A stretch of DNA of 64,000 nucleotides from assembly GCF_035917575.1 (NCBI RefSeq), contig NZ_CP109090.1, forward strand, positions 992,001-1,056,000, given 5' to 3'. A program made the position numbers and the translations under genes. The DNA is from Streptomyces sp. NBC_01788. GTDB taxonomy: Bacteria; Actinomycetota; Actinomycetes; Streptomycetales; Streptomycetaceae. The first letter of the stretch is position 1, and each line of letters starts with the position of its first letter. Of this stretch, positions 35,888 to 44,227 are shown one piece after another. A model generated the notes under the pieces. The model saw only the letters and a list, made by a program, of their open reading frames with translations. It was not told the origin of the DNA and ran no database searches.

Positions 35888-36345
35888 GGCTGCCTCCACT
35901 TCAGAACACGGCGGGCCGCCGTCATGGCCAGCCACACCGCAGCGAGCGCCGCGCACGGGGTCGCGGCGAGGTACGCCAGCCCGGTACGGGCGTGGCCGGA
36001 GTCCACCAGTCGCTGGATGTCGACGGTGTAGGTGGAGAAGGTGGTGAAGCCGCCGAGCACGCCGGTGCCGAAGAAGGGGCGGACCAGCCTGTGGGCGGCC
36101 CATACATCGGTGATGACCACCATGAAGACGCCGATCACCGCGCAGCCGGAGGCGTTGATCCAGAAGATCGCCCAGGGGAAGCCGCCGGCCGGAGTCGGCA
36201 GCCACTGCGAGACGGTGTACCGGGCGGTGGCCCCGAGCGCGCCGCCCAGTGCCACCACGGCGACCACCTGCGCCTGCTCCCGCCAGGCTCGCCACCGCGT
36301 GGGGCCGTTCCGCTCCCGAAGGTTCTCTTCGTCCGGAACAGTCAT
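35884..36345 (-). CDS. crcB: fluoride channel CrcB/Fluc, first gene of the operon
   Basis: A 153-residue four-helix membrane protein with an N-terminal polar extension of about 30 residues. [15 protein letters not shown] and [15 protein letters not shown] are the fluoride-pore motifs. ATG 36345 has AGGAGAC eight bases upstream; longer starts would add Arg-rich sequence without helices. It is followed by DUF190 and the second crcB with four-base overlaps. I looked for the crcB fluoride riboswitch upstream and did not find its conserved blocks. Confidence 0.92.
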   Translation of the reverse strand: MTVPDEENLRERNGPTRWRAWREQAQVVAVVALGGALGATARYTVSQWLPTPAGGFPWAIFWINASGCAVIGVFMVVITDVWAAHRLVRPFFGTGVLGGFTTFSTYTVDIQRLVDSGHARTGLAYLAATPCAALAAVWLAMTAARRVLKWRQP

Positions 36346-36728
36346 GCTCGTACGTCTCCTGCTCGCCCGCGCCCGGACATGCCGGAGCGCTCTTTTGACG
36401 CGAGTAGGGACCGTTGGCGGCACGAGTGCCACGGTTTCGGTACGGCGGGCCCCACCGCCGCGCCGCGAATTCCTCGCGGCCGGGCTACAGGCTAACGCGA
36501 CCGGATCCGCACCGCACACGCCCGGCGGGGTGTGTACGGCGAGCCGGGTGACGCCGTCCCCGGCAGGCGCCCGGCAACCGGTCAGGATCGAAGAAGCCGC
36601 ACGGCGCCCGCCCGTTCTAGCGTGGAACCACCGACGCAGCCGTCGGGCCGCGGCGCCTCCGCCGCGTGCGGAGCCGCGTACGTCCGCATATCGATCCGAA
36701 CAGCGATCCGAACAGCAAGGAGTTCGCC

Positions 36729-37073
36729 ATGACCGCGGGCCTGAAGACGATCATCTACCCCGTGAAGGACCTCGACCGGGCGAAGGCCCTGTTCAGCGCG
36801 CTGCTGGAGGTCGAGCCGTACGCCGACGCGCCCTACTACGTCGGGTTCAAGGACGCCGGGCAGGACGTGGGGCTCGACCCGAACGGGCACGCCAAGGGAA
36901 TGACCGGACCGGTGCCGTACTGGCACGTCGACGACATCAGGGCCCGGCTGGCGGCGCTGGTGGCCGCGGGCGCCGAGGTGCTCCAGGACGTGCAGGACGT
37001 GGGCGGCGGCCGGCTGATCGCCTCGGCGAGGGACGCCGACGGCAACCTCATCGGCCTTCTCCAGGACGCCTGA
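36729..37073 (+). CDS. VOC (glyoxalase/bleomycin-resistance) family protein
   Basis: A 114-residue single-domain protein of the vicinal oxygen chelate fold, starting TIIYPVKDLDRAKALFSALL, with VPYWHVDDIRARLAALVAAGA and the end SARDADGNLIGLLQD. The fold covers glyoxalases, dioxygenases and drug-binding proteins; metal-binding residues are incomplete here, so the function is open. ATG 36729 has AAGGAG six bases upstream. A 15-base tandem repeat follows the gene. Confidence 0.9.
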   Translation: MTAGLKTIIYPVKDLDRAKALFSALLEVEPYADAPYYVGFKDAGQDVGLDPNGHAKGMTGPVPYWHVDDIRARLAALVAAGAEVLQDVQDVGGGRLIASARDADGNLIGLLQDA

Positions 37074-37096
37074 GAGCCCGCCGCCGCGGAGGTCGG

Positions 37097-37216
37097 TGCC
37101 GCGAAGGTCGGTGCCACGGTGGTGCCTGCCACGGTGGTGCCTGCCGCGGTGGTGCGTGCCGCGGTGGTGCCTGCCACGGTGGTGCCTGCCGCGGTGGTGC
37201 GTGCCGCGGTGGTACG
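37097..37216. repeat. 15-bp tandem repeat, eight units
   Basis: Eight consecutive 15-base units of the form TGCC(A/G)CGGTGGTGC(C/G) run from 37097, with a partial ninth. They fill the gap between two convergent genes. I see no protein-coding sense in them. Copy number is likely to vary between strains, and repeats of this kind may act as pause or termination signals. Confidence 0.9.
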
Positions 37217-37265
37217 TGCCGCGCCCACCGCGGTCGGCGGTTCCCGCCGGTCCTCGCGGTGCCGC

Positions 37266-37673
37266 TCAGCCGTAGGGCCGGGCCAGCAGGCTGCGGACTC
37301 CCTCCGAGGTGAGCGTCAGACCGTGCGGCGAATTGGCGTCTATGGTCAGCGACAGGTCGTCGGCCGGCCACTGGGACGCGAGCGCGCCGAGCGGCACCAG
37401 GCGGTAGCGGGAGACGAAGGGCAGCAGGTCGGACATCTCCAGTTCGGAGGTGAACACCGGCACCACCGGCGCCCCGCCCGGCTGTTCGAGAACGGGCAGG
37501 GCCACCGCCGTGGGATTGGTGGCGTCCTCCTCGCTCGCGTCGTCGGGCACGGGGACCAGTACGTCGCTGCTCGCGAGCGTCTCCAGTGCCACCGTGTCCT
37601 CGGCGTTCTCGGCAAGCACGTCCAGCGCTTGCTGGGCGGGCGTCGGGGTGTTGTCGTTCGCTGGTGTCTGCAT
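37266..37673 (-). CDS. SseB domain protein
   Basis: A 135-residue soluble acidic protein with the SseB fold: VLVPVPDDAS, VVPVFTSELEMSDLLP and the end LTLTSEGVRSLL are its pattern. The family name derives from enhanced serine sensitivity; its biochemical role is not known, and in Streptomyces it often lies next to secretion or stress genes. ATG 37673 has AGGGAA six bases upstream; the open frame upstream of it is Arg-rich and unlikely to be translated. Confidence 0.85.
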   Translation of the reverse strand: MQTPANDNTPTPAQQALDVLAENAEDTVALETLASSDVLVPVPDDASEEDATNPTAVALPVLEQPGGAPVVPVFTSELEMSDLLPFVSRYRLVPLGALASQWPADDLSLTIDANSPHGLTLTSEGVRSLLARPYG

Positions 37674-37845
37674 GGCGGATTCCCTGGTCGCGGCACTCGA
37701 ACGGCCCGCCCGGGAGCTGACCGGCCGGGCATGGGCTCTGCACGCGTACCCGAACGCACACGGCGCAATCACAAGGTGCCTTTGGACTCCCCGTGCCACC
37801 GGCCGGCGGCACGGGGGTGGGCGCCAGGGCTGCGGCCGGTGCCGG

Positions 37846-38937
37846 TCACGACGGGCCGCGGCGGATCGCGACGGCCGCGGCGTCGTCGCCCAGGCGGCCG
37901 TGGGTGTGGGCGAGGAGGTCGTCGTGGAGCCGACTCAGCACGACCTCCGGCGGGGCGCCGGCCCAGGCGCCGGCCCGGTCGGCGAGGGGGTAGAACTCGC
38001 CCCGTGGGCTACGGGCCTCCAGGACGCCGTCGGTGTGCAGGAGCAGTGTGCCGCCGCGCGGGAAGGGGAACGAGGCGACCTCGTAGTCCGCGGCGTCGGA
38101 CAGTTCCCCCAGACCGAGCGGTGGCGCGACGGCCCGCGCGGTCAGGGGCTCGGCCGTCTTCCCGCCGATGAGCAGCGGGGCGGGGTGGCCGCAGTTGAGG
38201 AGGTGCAGCACGGGCTCGCTGTCGGGGATGTCGACGAGCAGGGCGGTGGCGAAGGACTCGTCGGTGTCGAGCATCTGCGCGGTCTGCCACTGCCGGAACT
38301 CCCAGCGCATGGCGCCGTCCAGGTGCACGGCCAGGCGCGGCAGCGAGGGCCGGCGGTGCGCGGCCGCGCGGAAGGCGCCGAGCAGCAGTGCGGCATGGCT
38401 GATCGCGGGCAGCCCCTTGCCCCGCACATCGGCGATGAGCAGCCGGGTGCTGTGTCCGGTGCGGGCGGCGGCGTAGAGGTCCCCGCCCATGGTGGCCTCG
38501 TCCTGGGCGGCGAGGTACAGGCAGGCGATCCGCAGGGGGCCGCTGCGGACGGGCAGGGGCGGGAAGAGCACGTCCTGCACGGCCCGTGCCACGACCCGGC
38601 TCTGCGTCAGCTGGTGCTCGCGCCGGTCACGGAACAGGCAGAACACCACGATCAGACCGGAGACGAGGATCAGCGACGCGATCTCCGCCTGGAGGTTCTG
38701 GGTGCCCAGCGTGCCCTGGACGGCGCCGATGGAGAGTTCGGTCCCGACGGCCAGCGCACCGATCAGCGCGGTGAGCCAGGGCCCGGAGAACGCGGCGGTG
38801 AACGCGGGAGCCGCGACCAGCAGCGGGCCGAGGTGCACGTCGGGCGGGGTCAGGGCGTCCACGACGCCCACCACAGCGATCAGTACCAGGGGGATGAGGA
38901 CCAGCACCCGTCCCGATGGTGAACGCCGTAGGTCCAT
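37846..38937 (-). CDS. membrane-anchored SpoIIE-type (PP2C) phosphatase
   Basis: About 363 residues. Three or four N-terminal helices (VLVLIPLVLIAVVGVVD, LGPLLVAAPAFTAAF, IASLILVSGLIVVFCLF) precede a cytosolic PP2C domain (about 130-363) with GGDLYAAARTG, IADVRGKGLPA, LLHTDGVLEAR and GDDAAAVAIR, all metal ligands kept. It should dephosphorylate an anti-anti-sigma factor in response to a membrane signal; no partner is encoded nearby. The start is uncertain: ATG 38937 is used here, GTG 38961 would add eight residues, and neither has an ideal ribosome site. Confidence 0.87.
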   Translation of the reverse strand: MDLRRSPSGRVLVLIPLVLIAVVGVVDALTPPDVHLGPLLVAAPAFTAAFSGPWLTALIGALAVGTELSIGAVQGTLGTQNLQAEIASLILVSGLIVVFCLFRDRREHQLTQSRVVARAVQDVLFPPLPVRSGPLRIACLYLAAQDEATMGGDLYAAARTGHSTRLLIADVRGKGLPAISHAALLLGAFRAAAHRRPSLPRLAVHLDGAMRWEFRQWQTAQMLDTDESFATALLVDIPDSEPVLHLLNCGHPAPLLIGGKTAEPLTARAVAPPLGLGELSDAADYEVASFPFPRGGTLLLHTDGVLEARSPRGEFYPLADRAGAWAGAPPEVVLSRLHDDLLAHTHGRLGDDAAAVAIRRGPS

Positions 38938-39053
38938 GAGCGACACACGCCATGTTCTCACCCCTGGCGCGGCCGGGCGAGGGCGCTGATCCGCGGCGGG
39001 GGCCGGATCGCCGGCACCGGAGCGTGGGCCCTCCGCGACGCGCGACGCGCGGA

Positions 39054-39088
39054 GGACCCCGGGGGCTCACTTCCGAACCCCGGGGTCC
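39054..39088. terminator. terminator after the LacI gene
   Basis: An 11-bp perfect stem GGACCCCGGGG / CCCCGGGGTCC with a 13-base loop lies about 60 bases downstream of the LacI stop and upstream of the phosphatase start. Confidence 0.75.
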
Positions 39089-39146
39089 GGGTAACCAGCG
39101 GGCCGGGGCCGATTCGGGGTCGTCCGGGAGGCCGGGAAGATGCTCG

Positions 39147-40154
39147 TCAGGCGGTCGCGGCAGGCGGCGCGGTCGTGCCGCGCACCTCCAGGGCCGGGCT
39201 CGTCAGGTCGACGGTCCGGGGCAGGTGCGGGTCGTCGATGCGGTCGAGCAGCCGCTGGGCGGCGCGCCGGCCCACGTCGTGGCTGGCGTTGTCCACGGTG
39301 GTCAGCCACAGGTGGCGCAGGCGCGACAGATAGGTGTTGTCGTAGCCGGCCAGGGAGAGGTCGCCAGGGACCCGGAGGCCGCTCTCCTCAGCGGCGGACA
39401 GCGCGCCGACGCAGGCCATGTCGTTGACCGCGAACACGGCGGTGGGCCGCCGGGTACGGCTGAGCAGCCGCACGGTGGCCCGATAGCCGCCCTCCTCGGT
39501 GAGGTCGCCCTGCTCGACGACCGCCGTGCCGGCGAGCCCGTGTGCGCGCATGGCGGCCTCGAAGCCGCGGCGGCGCAGGTCGCCGACCGCGCCCTGGCCG
39601 GCGATGTGGGCGATGTGCCGGTGACCGAGGGCGACGAGGTGCTCGGTGGCCAGCCGTGCGCCCCGCTCGTCGTCGCCCGCGACGACGTCCACCCCCGGCA
39701 GTTCGGGTTCGCGGGCGCCGGCGACGACGGTGGGCACCCGGCCGGCCGCGACGCGCAGCGCGCGCGGATCGCGCAGGGTGCCGACGGCGACCAGGCCGTC
39801 GACGCGCAGTTCGGTGAAGGTGCGGGTGAGGTCCTCGCCCAGGCGCCGGTTGAGGTGGCCGTCGGCGAGCAGCATGTGCAGACCGGCGTCGTGGAGGCAG
39901 GAGTTCAGACCGTCCAGGAGTTCCACGAACCACGGGTTGCGCATGTCGTTCAGGAGCACGCCGACGGTGCGGGTGCGGCGCTCGCTGAGGCTGCGGGCGG
40001 CGGCGTTGGGCCGGTAGCCGAGCTCCTCGACCGCGGCGAGGACCGCCTGCCGCTTGTCGGGGCGCACGCTGCCGGAGCCGCGCAGCACCAGTGAGACCAG
40101 GGACTTGGACACACCGGCGCGCGCGGCGACGTCACGGATGGTGGGCGGTCGCAC
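39147..40154 (-). CDS. LacI family transcriptional regulator
   Basis: A 335-residue LacI/GalR repressor. The helix-turn-helix is at the N-terminus (TIRDVAARAGVSKSLVSLVLRGSG, hinge RPNAAARSLSERRT), followed by the sugar-binding two-lobed domain (TVGVLLNDMRNPWF to the end; FAVNDMACVGALSAAEESGLRVP). GTG 40154 gives the normal family start. It is divergent from a Gfo/Idh-type dehydrogenase whose promoter carries a 16-bp palindrome, the likely operator. The sugar or polyol ligand is unknown. Confidence 0.92.
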   Translation of the reverse strand: MRPPTIRDVAARAGVSKSLVSLVLRGSGSVRPDKRQAVLAAVEELGYRPNAAARSLSERRTRTVGVLLNDMRNPWFVELLDGLNSCLHDAGLHMLLADGHLNRRLGEDLTRTFTELRVDGLVAVGTLRDPRALRVAAGRVPTVVAGAREPELPGVDVVAGDDERGARLATEHLVALGHRHIAHIAGQGAVGDLRRRGFEAAMRAHGLAGTAVVEQGDLTEEGGYRATVRLLSRTRRPTAVFAVNDMACVGALSAAEESGLRVPGDLSLAGYDNTYLSRLRHLWLTTVDNASHDVGRRAAQRLLDRIDDPHLPRTVDLTSPALEVRGTTAPPAATA

Positions 40155-40241
40155 GATGTGGACCGTTCCATGAGGGCGGGGCTCTTGTAAAGGGGCCGGA
40201 GACCGGTCCTGATGTGCCTGTGGGGAGCTTCACCCGATGGC

Positions 40242-40271
40242 TTGACACCTGCCCGGAGGCGGCCCCATCGT
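40242..40271 (+). promoter_or_regulatory. probable promoter of the Gfo/Idh dehydrogenase gene
   Basis: TTGACA at 40242-40247 and CATCGT at 40266-40271 are separated by 18 bases. The -10 match is weak; the -35 is perfect. The LacI-type palindrome lies just downstream, where a bound repressor would block transcription. Confidence 0.45.
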
Positions 40272-40283
40272 GAGCCACCAGGT

Positions 40284-40299
40284 TTTGGATCGGTCCAAA
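40284..40299. promoter_or_regulatory. LacI-type operator
   Basis: TTTGGATCGGTCCAAA is a perfect dyad with arms TTTGGA / TCCAAA and centre TCGG, 12 bases before the ATG of the dehydrogenase and 130 bases from the divergent LacI start. Its A/T-rich outer arms stand out in this GC-rich region. Confidence 0.7.
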
Positions 40300-40311
40300 C
40301 AAGGGGCTTTC

Positions 40312-41466
40312 ATGGTGTCTGCGCTCGGCGTCGCCGTCGTCGGATTCGGCTGGATGGGACGGGTGCACACGCAGGCTTACGCCCGCGTGCCCCACCACTT
40401 CCCCGGGCTCGCGGTACGTCCGCACCTGGTCGCCGTCGCCGACGAGGTGCCCGGCCGGGCCGAGGAGGCGGCCGAGCGGTACGGCTTCGACTCCGCCACC
40501 CGTGACTGGCGGGAGATCGCCGCCGACCCCCGGGTGGAGGCGGTCAGCATCACCGCCCCGAACTTCCTGCACCGGGAGATCGGCCTCGCCATGGCCGAGG
40601 CGGGCAAGCACATCTGGATCGAGAAGCCGGTGGGCCTGAGCGCCGACGACGCCCGCGCGGTGGCCGGCGCCGCCGCCCGGGCCGGTGTGCGGGGCACGGT
40701 CGGCTTCAACTACCGCAACGCGCCCGCCGTCGCCGCCGCCCGCGAGATGATCGCGGCCGGTGAGATCGGCACGGTCACCCATGTCCGCATCCGGCTGTTC
40801 AGCGACTACGCGGCCCACCCGGAGGGCGCGCTGACCTGGCGCTACGAGCGTGAACGCGGCGGCAGCGGGGTGCTGGGCGACCTGGCCTCGCACGGGGTCG
40901 ACCTGGCCCGCCACCTGCTCGGCGAGATCGAGTCGCTGTCCGCCGACACCGCCGTGTTCGTGCCCGAACGGGCCCGCCCGACCGACGCCACCGCGGGACA
41001 CACCCGGGCGGCGGGCGGCGAACCCGGCCCGGTGGAGAACGACGACTACGTCGACTGCCTGCTGCGTTTCACCTCCGGCGCGCGCGGTGTCCTGGAGGCC
41101 TGCCGGGTCTCGGTGGGCGAGCAGAACAACTACGGCTTCGAGATCCACGGCACCCGGGGCGCGCTCTGGTGGGACTTCCGGCGCATGGGCGAACTCGGCG
41201 TCAGCCGCGGCACCACGTACCAGGACCAGCCCGTCAGCACGGTCCACGTGGGCCCCGGTCACGGCGAGTACGAGGCCTTCCAGCCGGGTGCGGCCAACGC
41301 CATGGGCTACGACGACCTCAAGGTCATCGAGGCGTACCACTTCCTGCGCTCGATCGCGGAGGGCGGGGTCCACGGTGCCACCCTCGACGACGCCGTGGCC
41401 GCCGCGGTGGCACTGGACGCGATGGCCCGTTCCGCCGAGGAGCGCGGGTGGGTGAGCCTCGGCTGA
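40312..41466 (+). CDS. Gfo/Idh/MocA family sugar dehydrogenase
   Basis: A 384-residue NAD(P)-dependent oxidoreductase. The Rossmann motif GVAVVGFGWMGRVHTQAY is at the N-terminus; WIEKPVGLSADDA has the catalytic-type Glu-Lys-Pro, and GSGVLGDLASHGVDLARHLL the conserved Asp and His of the substrate domain. The family oxidises inositols, glucose and sugar-derived alcohols. ATG 40312 has AAGGGG five bases upstream. The divergent LacI gene and the operator suggest induction by the sugar it uses. No transporter is encoded nearby. Confidence 0.92.
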   Translation: MVSALGVAVVGFGWMGRVHTQAYARVPHHFPGLAVRPHLVAVADEVPGRAEEAAERYGFDSATRDWREIAADPRVEAVSITAPNFLHREIGLAMAEAGKHIWIEKPVGLSADDARAVAGAAARAGVRGTVGFNYRNAPAVAAAREMIAAGEIGTVTHVRIRLFSDYAAHPEGALTWRYERERGGSGVLGDLASHGVDLARHLLGEIESLSADTAVFVPERARPTDATAGHTRAAGGEPGPVENDDYVDCLLRFTSGARGVLEACRVSVGEQNNYGFEIHGTRGALWWDFRRMGELGVSRGTTYQDQPVSTVHVGPGHGEYEAFQPGAANAMGYDDLKVIEAYHFLRSIAEGGVHGATLDDAVAAAVALDAMARSAEERGWVSLG

Positions 41467-41477
41467 CCCGCGCCGCC

Positions 41478-42044
41478 TCACTCCGGCGTCAGGTCCGCGC
41501 GCGGGGTGATCTCCCAGTGGTTGGTGCGCAGCATGCGGCCGGCGAACTCCACCTCGCGCTCGCCGACGAACCGGAAGCCGAGCGAGCGGCAGATGCCGTT
41601 GGAGGCCGCGTTGGTGGTGGCCGGGAAGGCGTGCACCTCTCCCCAGCGGTCCTCGTCCCGCGCCCGTTCCAGCAGGGCGCGGGCCGCGCGGCCGCCGAGG
41701 CCGCGCCCCTGGTACCGCGGCAGCACCATCCAGCCGATCTCCGACATCGGACCGTCGTCGCCGTCATGGGTCCAGACGGTCACCGTCCCGGCCACCTCCC
41801 CCGGGGTGCGCGGGTCGGGGACGATCATCTTGATCCAAGCGGTGCCGTCCGCCGCCTGGCGGGCGTCCCGGCGCACCTTGTCCGCCATGCCACCGGCCGG
41901 CAGGGGTCCGCCGAGCTCGGCCATCATCACCGGGTCGCAGCGCATCCGGACGTACGCGTCCACGTCGTCATGGGTGACGTCACGCAAGAGCACGGGGCCT
42001 CCTGACGGAAGGTGGGTGTAGATGCCAAGTATGGGCTGGGTCAT
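41478..42044 (-). CDS. GNAT family N-acetyltransferase
   Basis: A 188-residue acetyltransferase of the RimJ/RimL-like GNAT group. VLLRDVTHDDVDAYVRMR opens the fold, and EIGWMVLPRYQGRGLGGRAARALLERA contains the acetyl-CoA-binding R/Q-x-x-G-x-G/A loop; NAASNGICRSLGFRFVGERE ends it. The substrate could be an amino group on a small molecule or protein. The ATG at 42044 has no good ribosome site. It is divergent from a thioesterase-like gene with an inverted repeat between them. Confidence 0.9.
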   Translation of the reverse strand: MTQPILGIYTHLPSGGPVLLRDVTHDDVDAYVRMRCDPVMMAELGGPLPAGGMADKVRRDARQAADGTAWIKMIVPDPRTPGEVAGTVTVWTHDGDDGPMSEIGWMVLPRYQGRGLGGRAARALLERARDEDRWGEVHAFPATTNAASNGICRSLGFRFVGEREVEFAGRMLRTNHWEITPRADLTPE

Positions 42045-42058
42045 GATGGGGCTGCCCG

Positions 42059-42093
42059 GCCGATCCGGCGCGTGAAACCCGTGCCGGATCGGC
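42059..42093. promoter_or_regulatory. inverted repeat between divergent genes
   Basis: GCCGATCCGGC and its exact complement are separated by 13 bases, between the starts of the acetyltransferase and thioesterase genes. It could be an operator or a leader hairpin; no regulator is encoded next to it. Confidence 0.4.
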
Positions 42094-42124
42094 TTCCTGT
42101 GAACAGCCCGAGGAGAAGCACGCG

Positions 42125-42931
42125 TTGAACACCGGCGCCCCGGTTCCCGGCAGCTACTACGAACGCATCGACGAGCACCGTTTCAAGCCCACCGAGCATG
42201 CCGGTGGCGCCTGGGACGTGCGGGAGCAGCACTTCGGCCCGCTGGGCGGGCTGGTCGTCCACGCGGTCGAGGACCATCTGGCCGCGCGCGGGGGCAGCGC
42301 CCTGATACCGGTCCGGATCAGCTACGACATCCTGGGCGCCCCGGCCCTGGACGAGTGCGAGATCGAGGTGGAGACCCTCCGCCCCGGCCGCACCATCGAA
42401 CTCCTGGAAGCCGTCGTGCGCATCGCCGGGCGCCCGGTGGTCCGGGCCCGGGTCTGGCTGCTGTCGGCCCAGGACACCGCGGCCGTCGCCGGGGGTGCCG
42501 GTGACCGGCTCACCCCGCCCGACGGACTCGCGCCCTGGGCGATGAGCGAGCTGTGGCCGGGCGGCTTCATCGCGTCCCTGGACATCCGTCCGCTCGCCCC
42601 GCCGGCCCCGGGCCGCACCACCGCCTGGATCTCCACCCCGCTCACCCTGGTCGCCGGCGAGCCCAGCAGCCCGCTCGCCTCCTGCCTCGCCCTCGTCGAC
42701 ACGGCGAACGGCATCGCCGTACGCGAGTCGCCGACCGCGTGGATGTTCCCCAACGTCGACCTGACCGTGCACCTGCACCGCCGCCCGGAGGGCCGCTGGA
42801 CCGGTCTGGACACCACCGTGGCCTTCGGCCCGGCGGGCGTGGGCCTGACCAGCACGGTCCTGCACGATCTGCACGGTCCGGTCGGGCACGCCCAGCAGAT
42901 CCTCACCGTGCGCCCCATGCCGGGCGGCTGA
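42125..42931 (+). CDS. acyl-CoA thioesterase-like (double hotdog) protein
   Basis: A 268-residue protein with the double-hotdog pattern of TesB-like thioesterases: LGGLVVHAVEDHLAAR, RISYDILGAPALDECEIEVETLRPGRTIELLEAVV in the first half, and SCLALVDTANGIAVRESP, VDLTVHLHRRPEGRWTGLDT in the second. The start appears to be TTG 42125, with GAGGAGAAG at suitable spacing; no ATG or GTG lies in a better position. It is likely to hydrolyse or bind acyl-CoA; the substrate is unknown. Confidence 0.82.
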   Translation: MNTGAPVPGSYYERIDEHRFKPTEHAGGAWDVREQHFGPLGGLVVHAVEDHLAARGGSALIPVRISYDILGAPALDECEIEVETLRPGRTIELLEAVVRIAGRPVVRARVWLLSAQDTAAVAGGAGDRLTPPDGLAPWAMSELWPGGFIASLDIRPLAPPAPGRTTAWISTPLTLVAGEPSSPLASCLALVDTANGIAVRESPTAWMFPNVDLTVHLHRRPEGRWTGLDTTVAFGPAGVGLTSTVLHDLHGPVGHAQQILTVRPMPGG

Positions 42932-43028
42932 CCGCGGCGGGGCCGCCTCCCCCACGGCGCGCGCGAACGGCGCGGAGCTGATGTCCTGGTTGCGGGGGTC
43001 CGTCGTACCCGCTTTCCGGGAGAGACAG

Positions 43029-44054
43029 ATGACTACCTACAAAGTCGCGCAGGCCATCGCAGCCGGCGGCCCGTTCGAGATCGTCGAGCGTGAGGCGGCG
43101 GAGCCGGGCTGCGGTCGGGTCGCGATCGCCGTGGAGGCGTGCGGAGTCTGCCACAGCGACACCTTCTTCGTGGACGCCGCGCTGCCCGGAATCAGTTTCC
43201 CGGTGGTGCCGGGGCACGAGATCGCCGGGCGGATCGAGCAGCTCGGCGAGGGGACGCAGGACCAGGGATGGCAGGTGGGCGACCGGGTGGCGGTGGGCTG
43301 GTTCGGCGGCAGCTGCCATCACTGCACCCCGTGCCGGCAGGGCGACTTCATCGTGTGCCCGAATCTCAAGGTGCCGGGCTGGTCGTACGACGGCGGCTTC
43401 GCCGAGCGGGTGATCGCGCCGGTCGACGCGCTGGCCCGGATCCCCGACGCGCTGGCGGCGAGCGATGCCGGGCCGATGGCGTGCGCGGGCGTGACCACGT
43501 TCGACGGGCTGCGGCGCAGCTCCGCGCGGCCGGGCGATCTGGTGGCCGTGCTCGGAATCGGAGGCCTGGGTCACCTGGGGGTGCAGTACGCGGTGGCCAT
43601 GGGGTTCGAGACGGTGGCGATCGCCCGCGGGGCCGACAAGGCGGACTTCGCCAAGCGGCTCGGCGCGCACCACTACGTGGACAGTACGACGGACACCCCG
43701 GTCGGCGACGCGCTGCAGTCGCTGGGCGGCGCCAAGGTCGTCCTGGCCACGGCCGGCAGTTCCGAGGCGATCGCGGCGACCGTCGACGGGCTGTCGCACC
43801 GCGGTGAGCTGGTGGTCATCGGGGCGGCACCCGAGCCGCTGGGGATCAGCCCGCTCCAGCTGATCACGGCCGCCCGTGTCATCCGCGGCCACCCGTCGGG
43901 CACCGCGCAGGACGTGCAGGACACCATGGCCTTCAGCGCCCTGCACGGCATCCGTCCGATGACCGAGACCGTCCCGCTGGACCAGGCCGGCGAGGCCTAC
44001 GCGAAGATGCTCGCCGGCGCCGCCCGGTTCCGGATGGTGCTCACGACCGGCTGA
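43029..44054 (+). CDS. zinc-dependent alcohol dehydrogenase
   Basis: A 341-residue medium-chain dehydrogenase. Catalytic zinc ligands are Cys41 in ACGVCHSD and the GHE motif (about 62-64); the structural zinc is held by C-x2-C-x2-C-x7-C in CHHCTPCRQGDFIVC. The NAD(P) fold has VLGIGGLGHLGVQYA. It resembles the cinnamyl-alcohol-type and AdhP-type enzymes that interconvert alcohols and aldehydes. ATG 43029 has GGGAGAG upstream. It is preceded by the thioesterase-like gene at 97 bases and may share its transcript. Confidence 0.93.
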   Translation: MTTYKVAQAIAAGGPFEIVEREAAEPGCGRVAIAVEACGVCHSDTFFVDAALPGISFPVVPGHEIAGRIEQLGEGTQDQGWQVGDRVAVGWFGGSCHHCTPCRQGDFIVCPNLKVPGWSYDGGFAERVIAPVDALARIPDALAASDAGPMACAGVTTFDGLRRSSARPGDLVAVLGIGGLGHLGVQYAVAMGFETVAIARGADKADFAKRLGAHHYVDSTTDTPVGDALQSLGGAKVVLATAGSSEAIAATVDGLSHRGELVVIGAAPEPLGISPLQLITAARVIRGHPSGTAQDVQDTMAFSALHGIRPMTETVPLDQAGEAYAKMLAGAARFRMVLTTG

Positions 44055-44227
44055 CCAACAGGCCCAGGAGCCCGGCCGGTTGTCCCGGCCGCACCGGGAT
44101 GGTGAGAGCGGCTCGCATGTCGGGGAGACACGGCCACCTTCACGATTCCTCCACCTCCCCGTCACTCCGTTCTCACCTCCTGTGTATGCTCCTGACGCTC
44201 CATTGGCTCCACTGAGGGGGGAACCTC

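Noticed and set aside
36346..36500. Fluoride (crcB) riboswitch before the channel operon
   Set aside because: The conserved blocks of that RNA were looked for and not found; only an ordinary GC-rich leader is visible.
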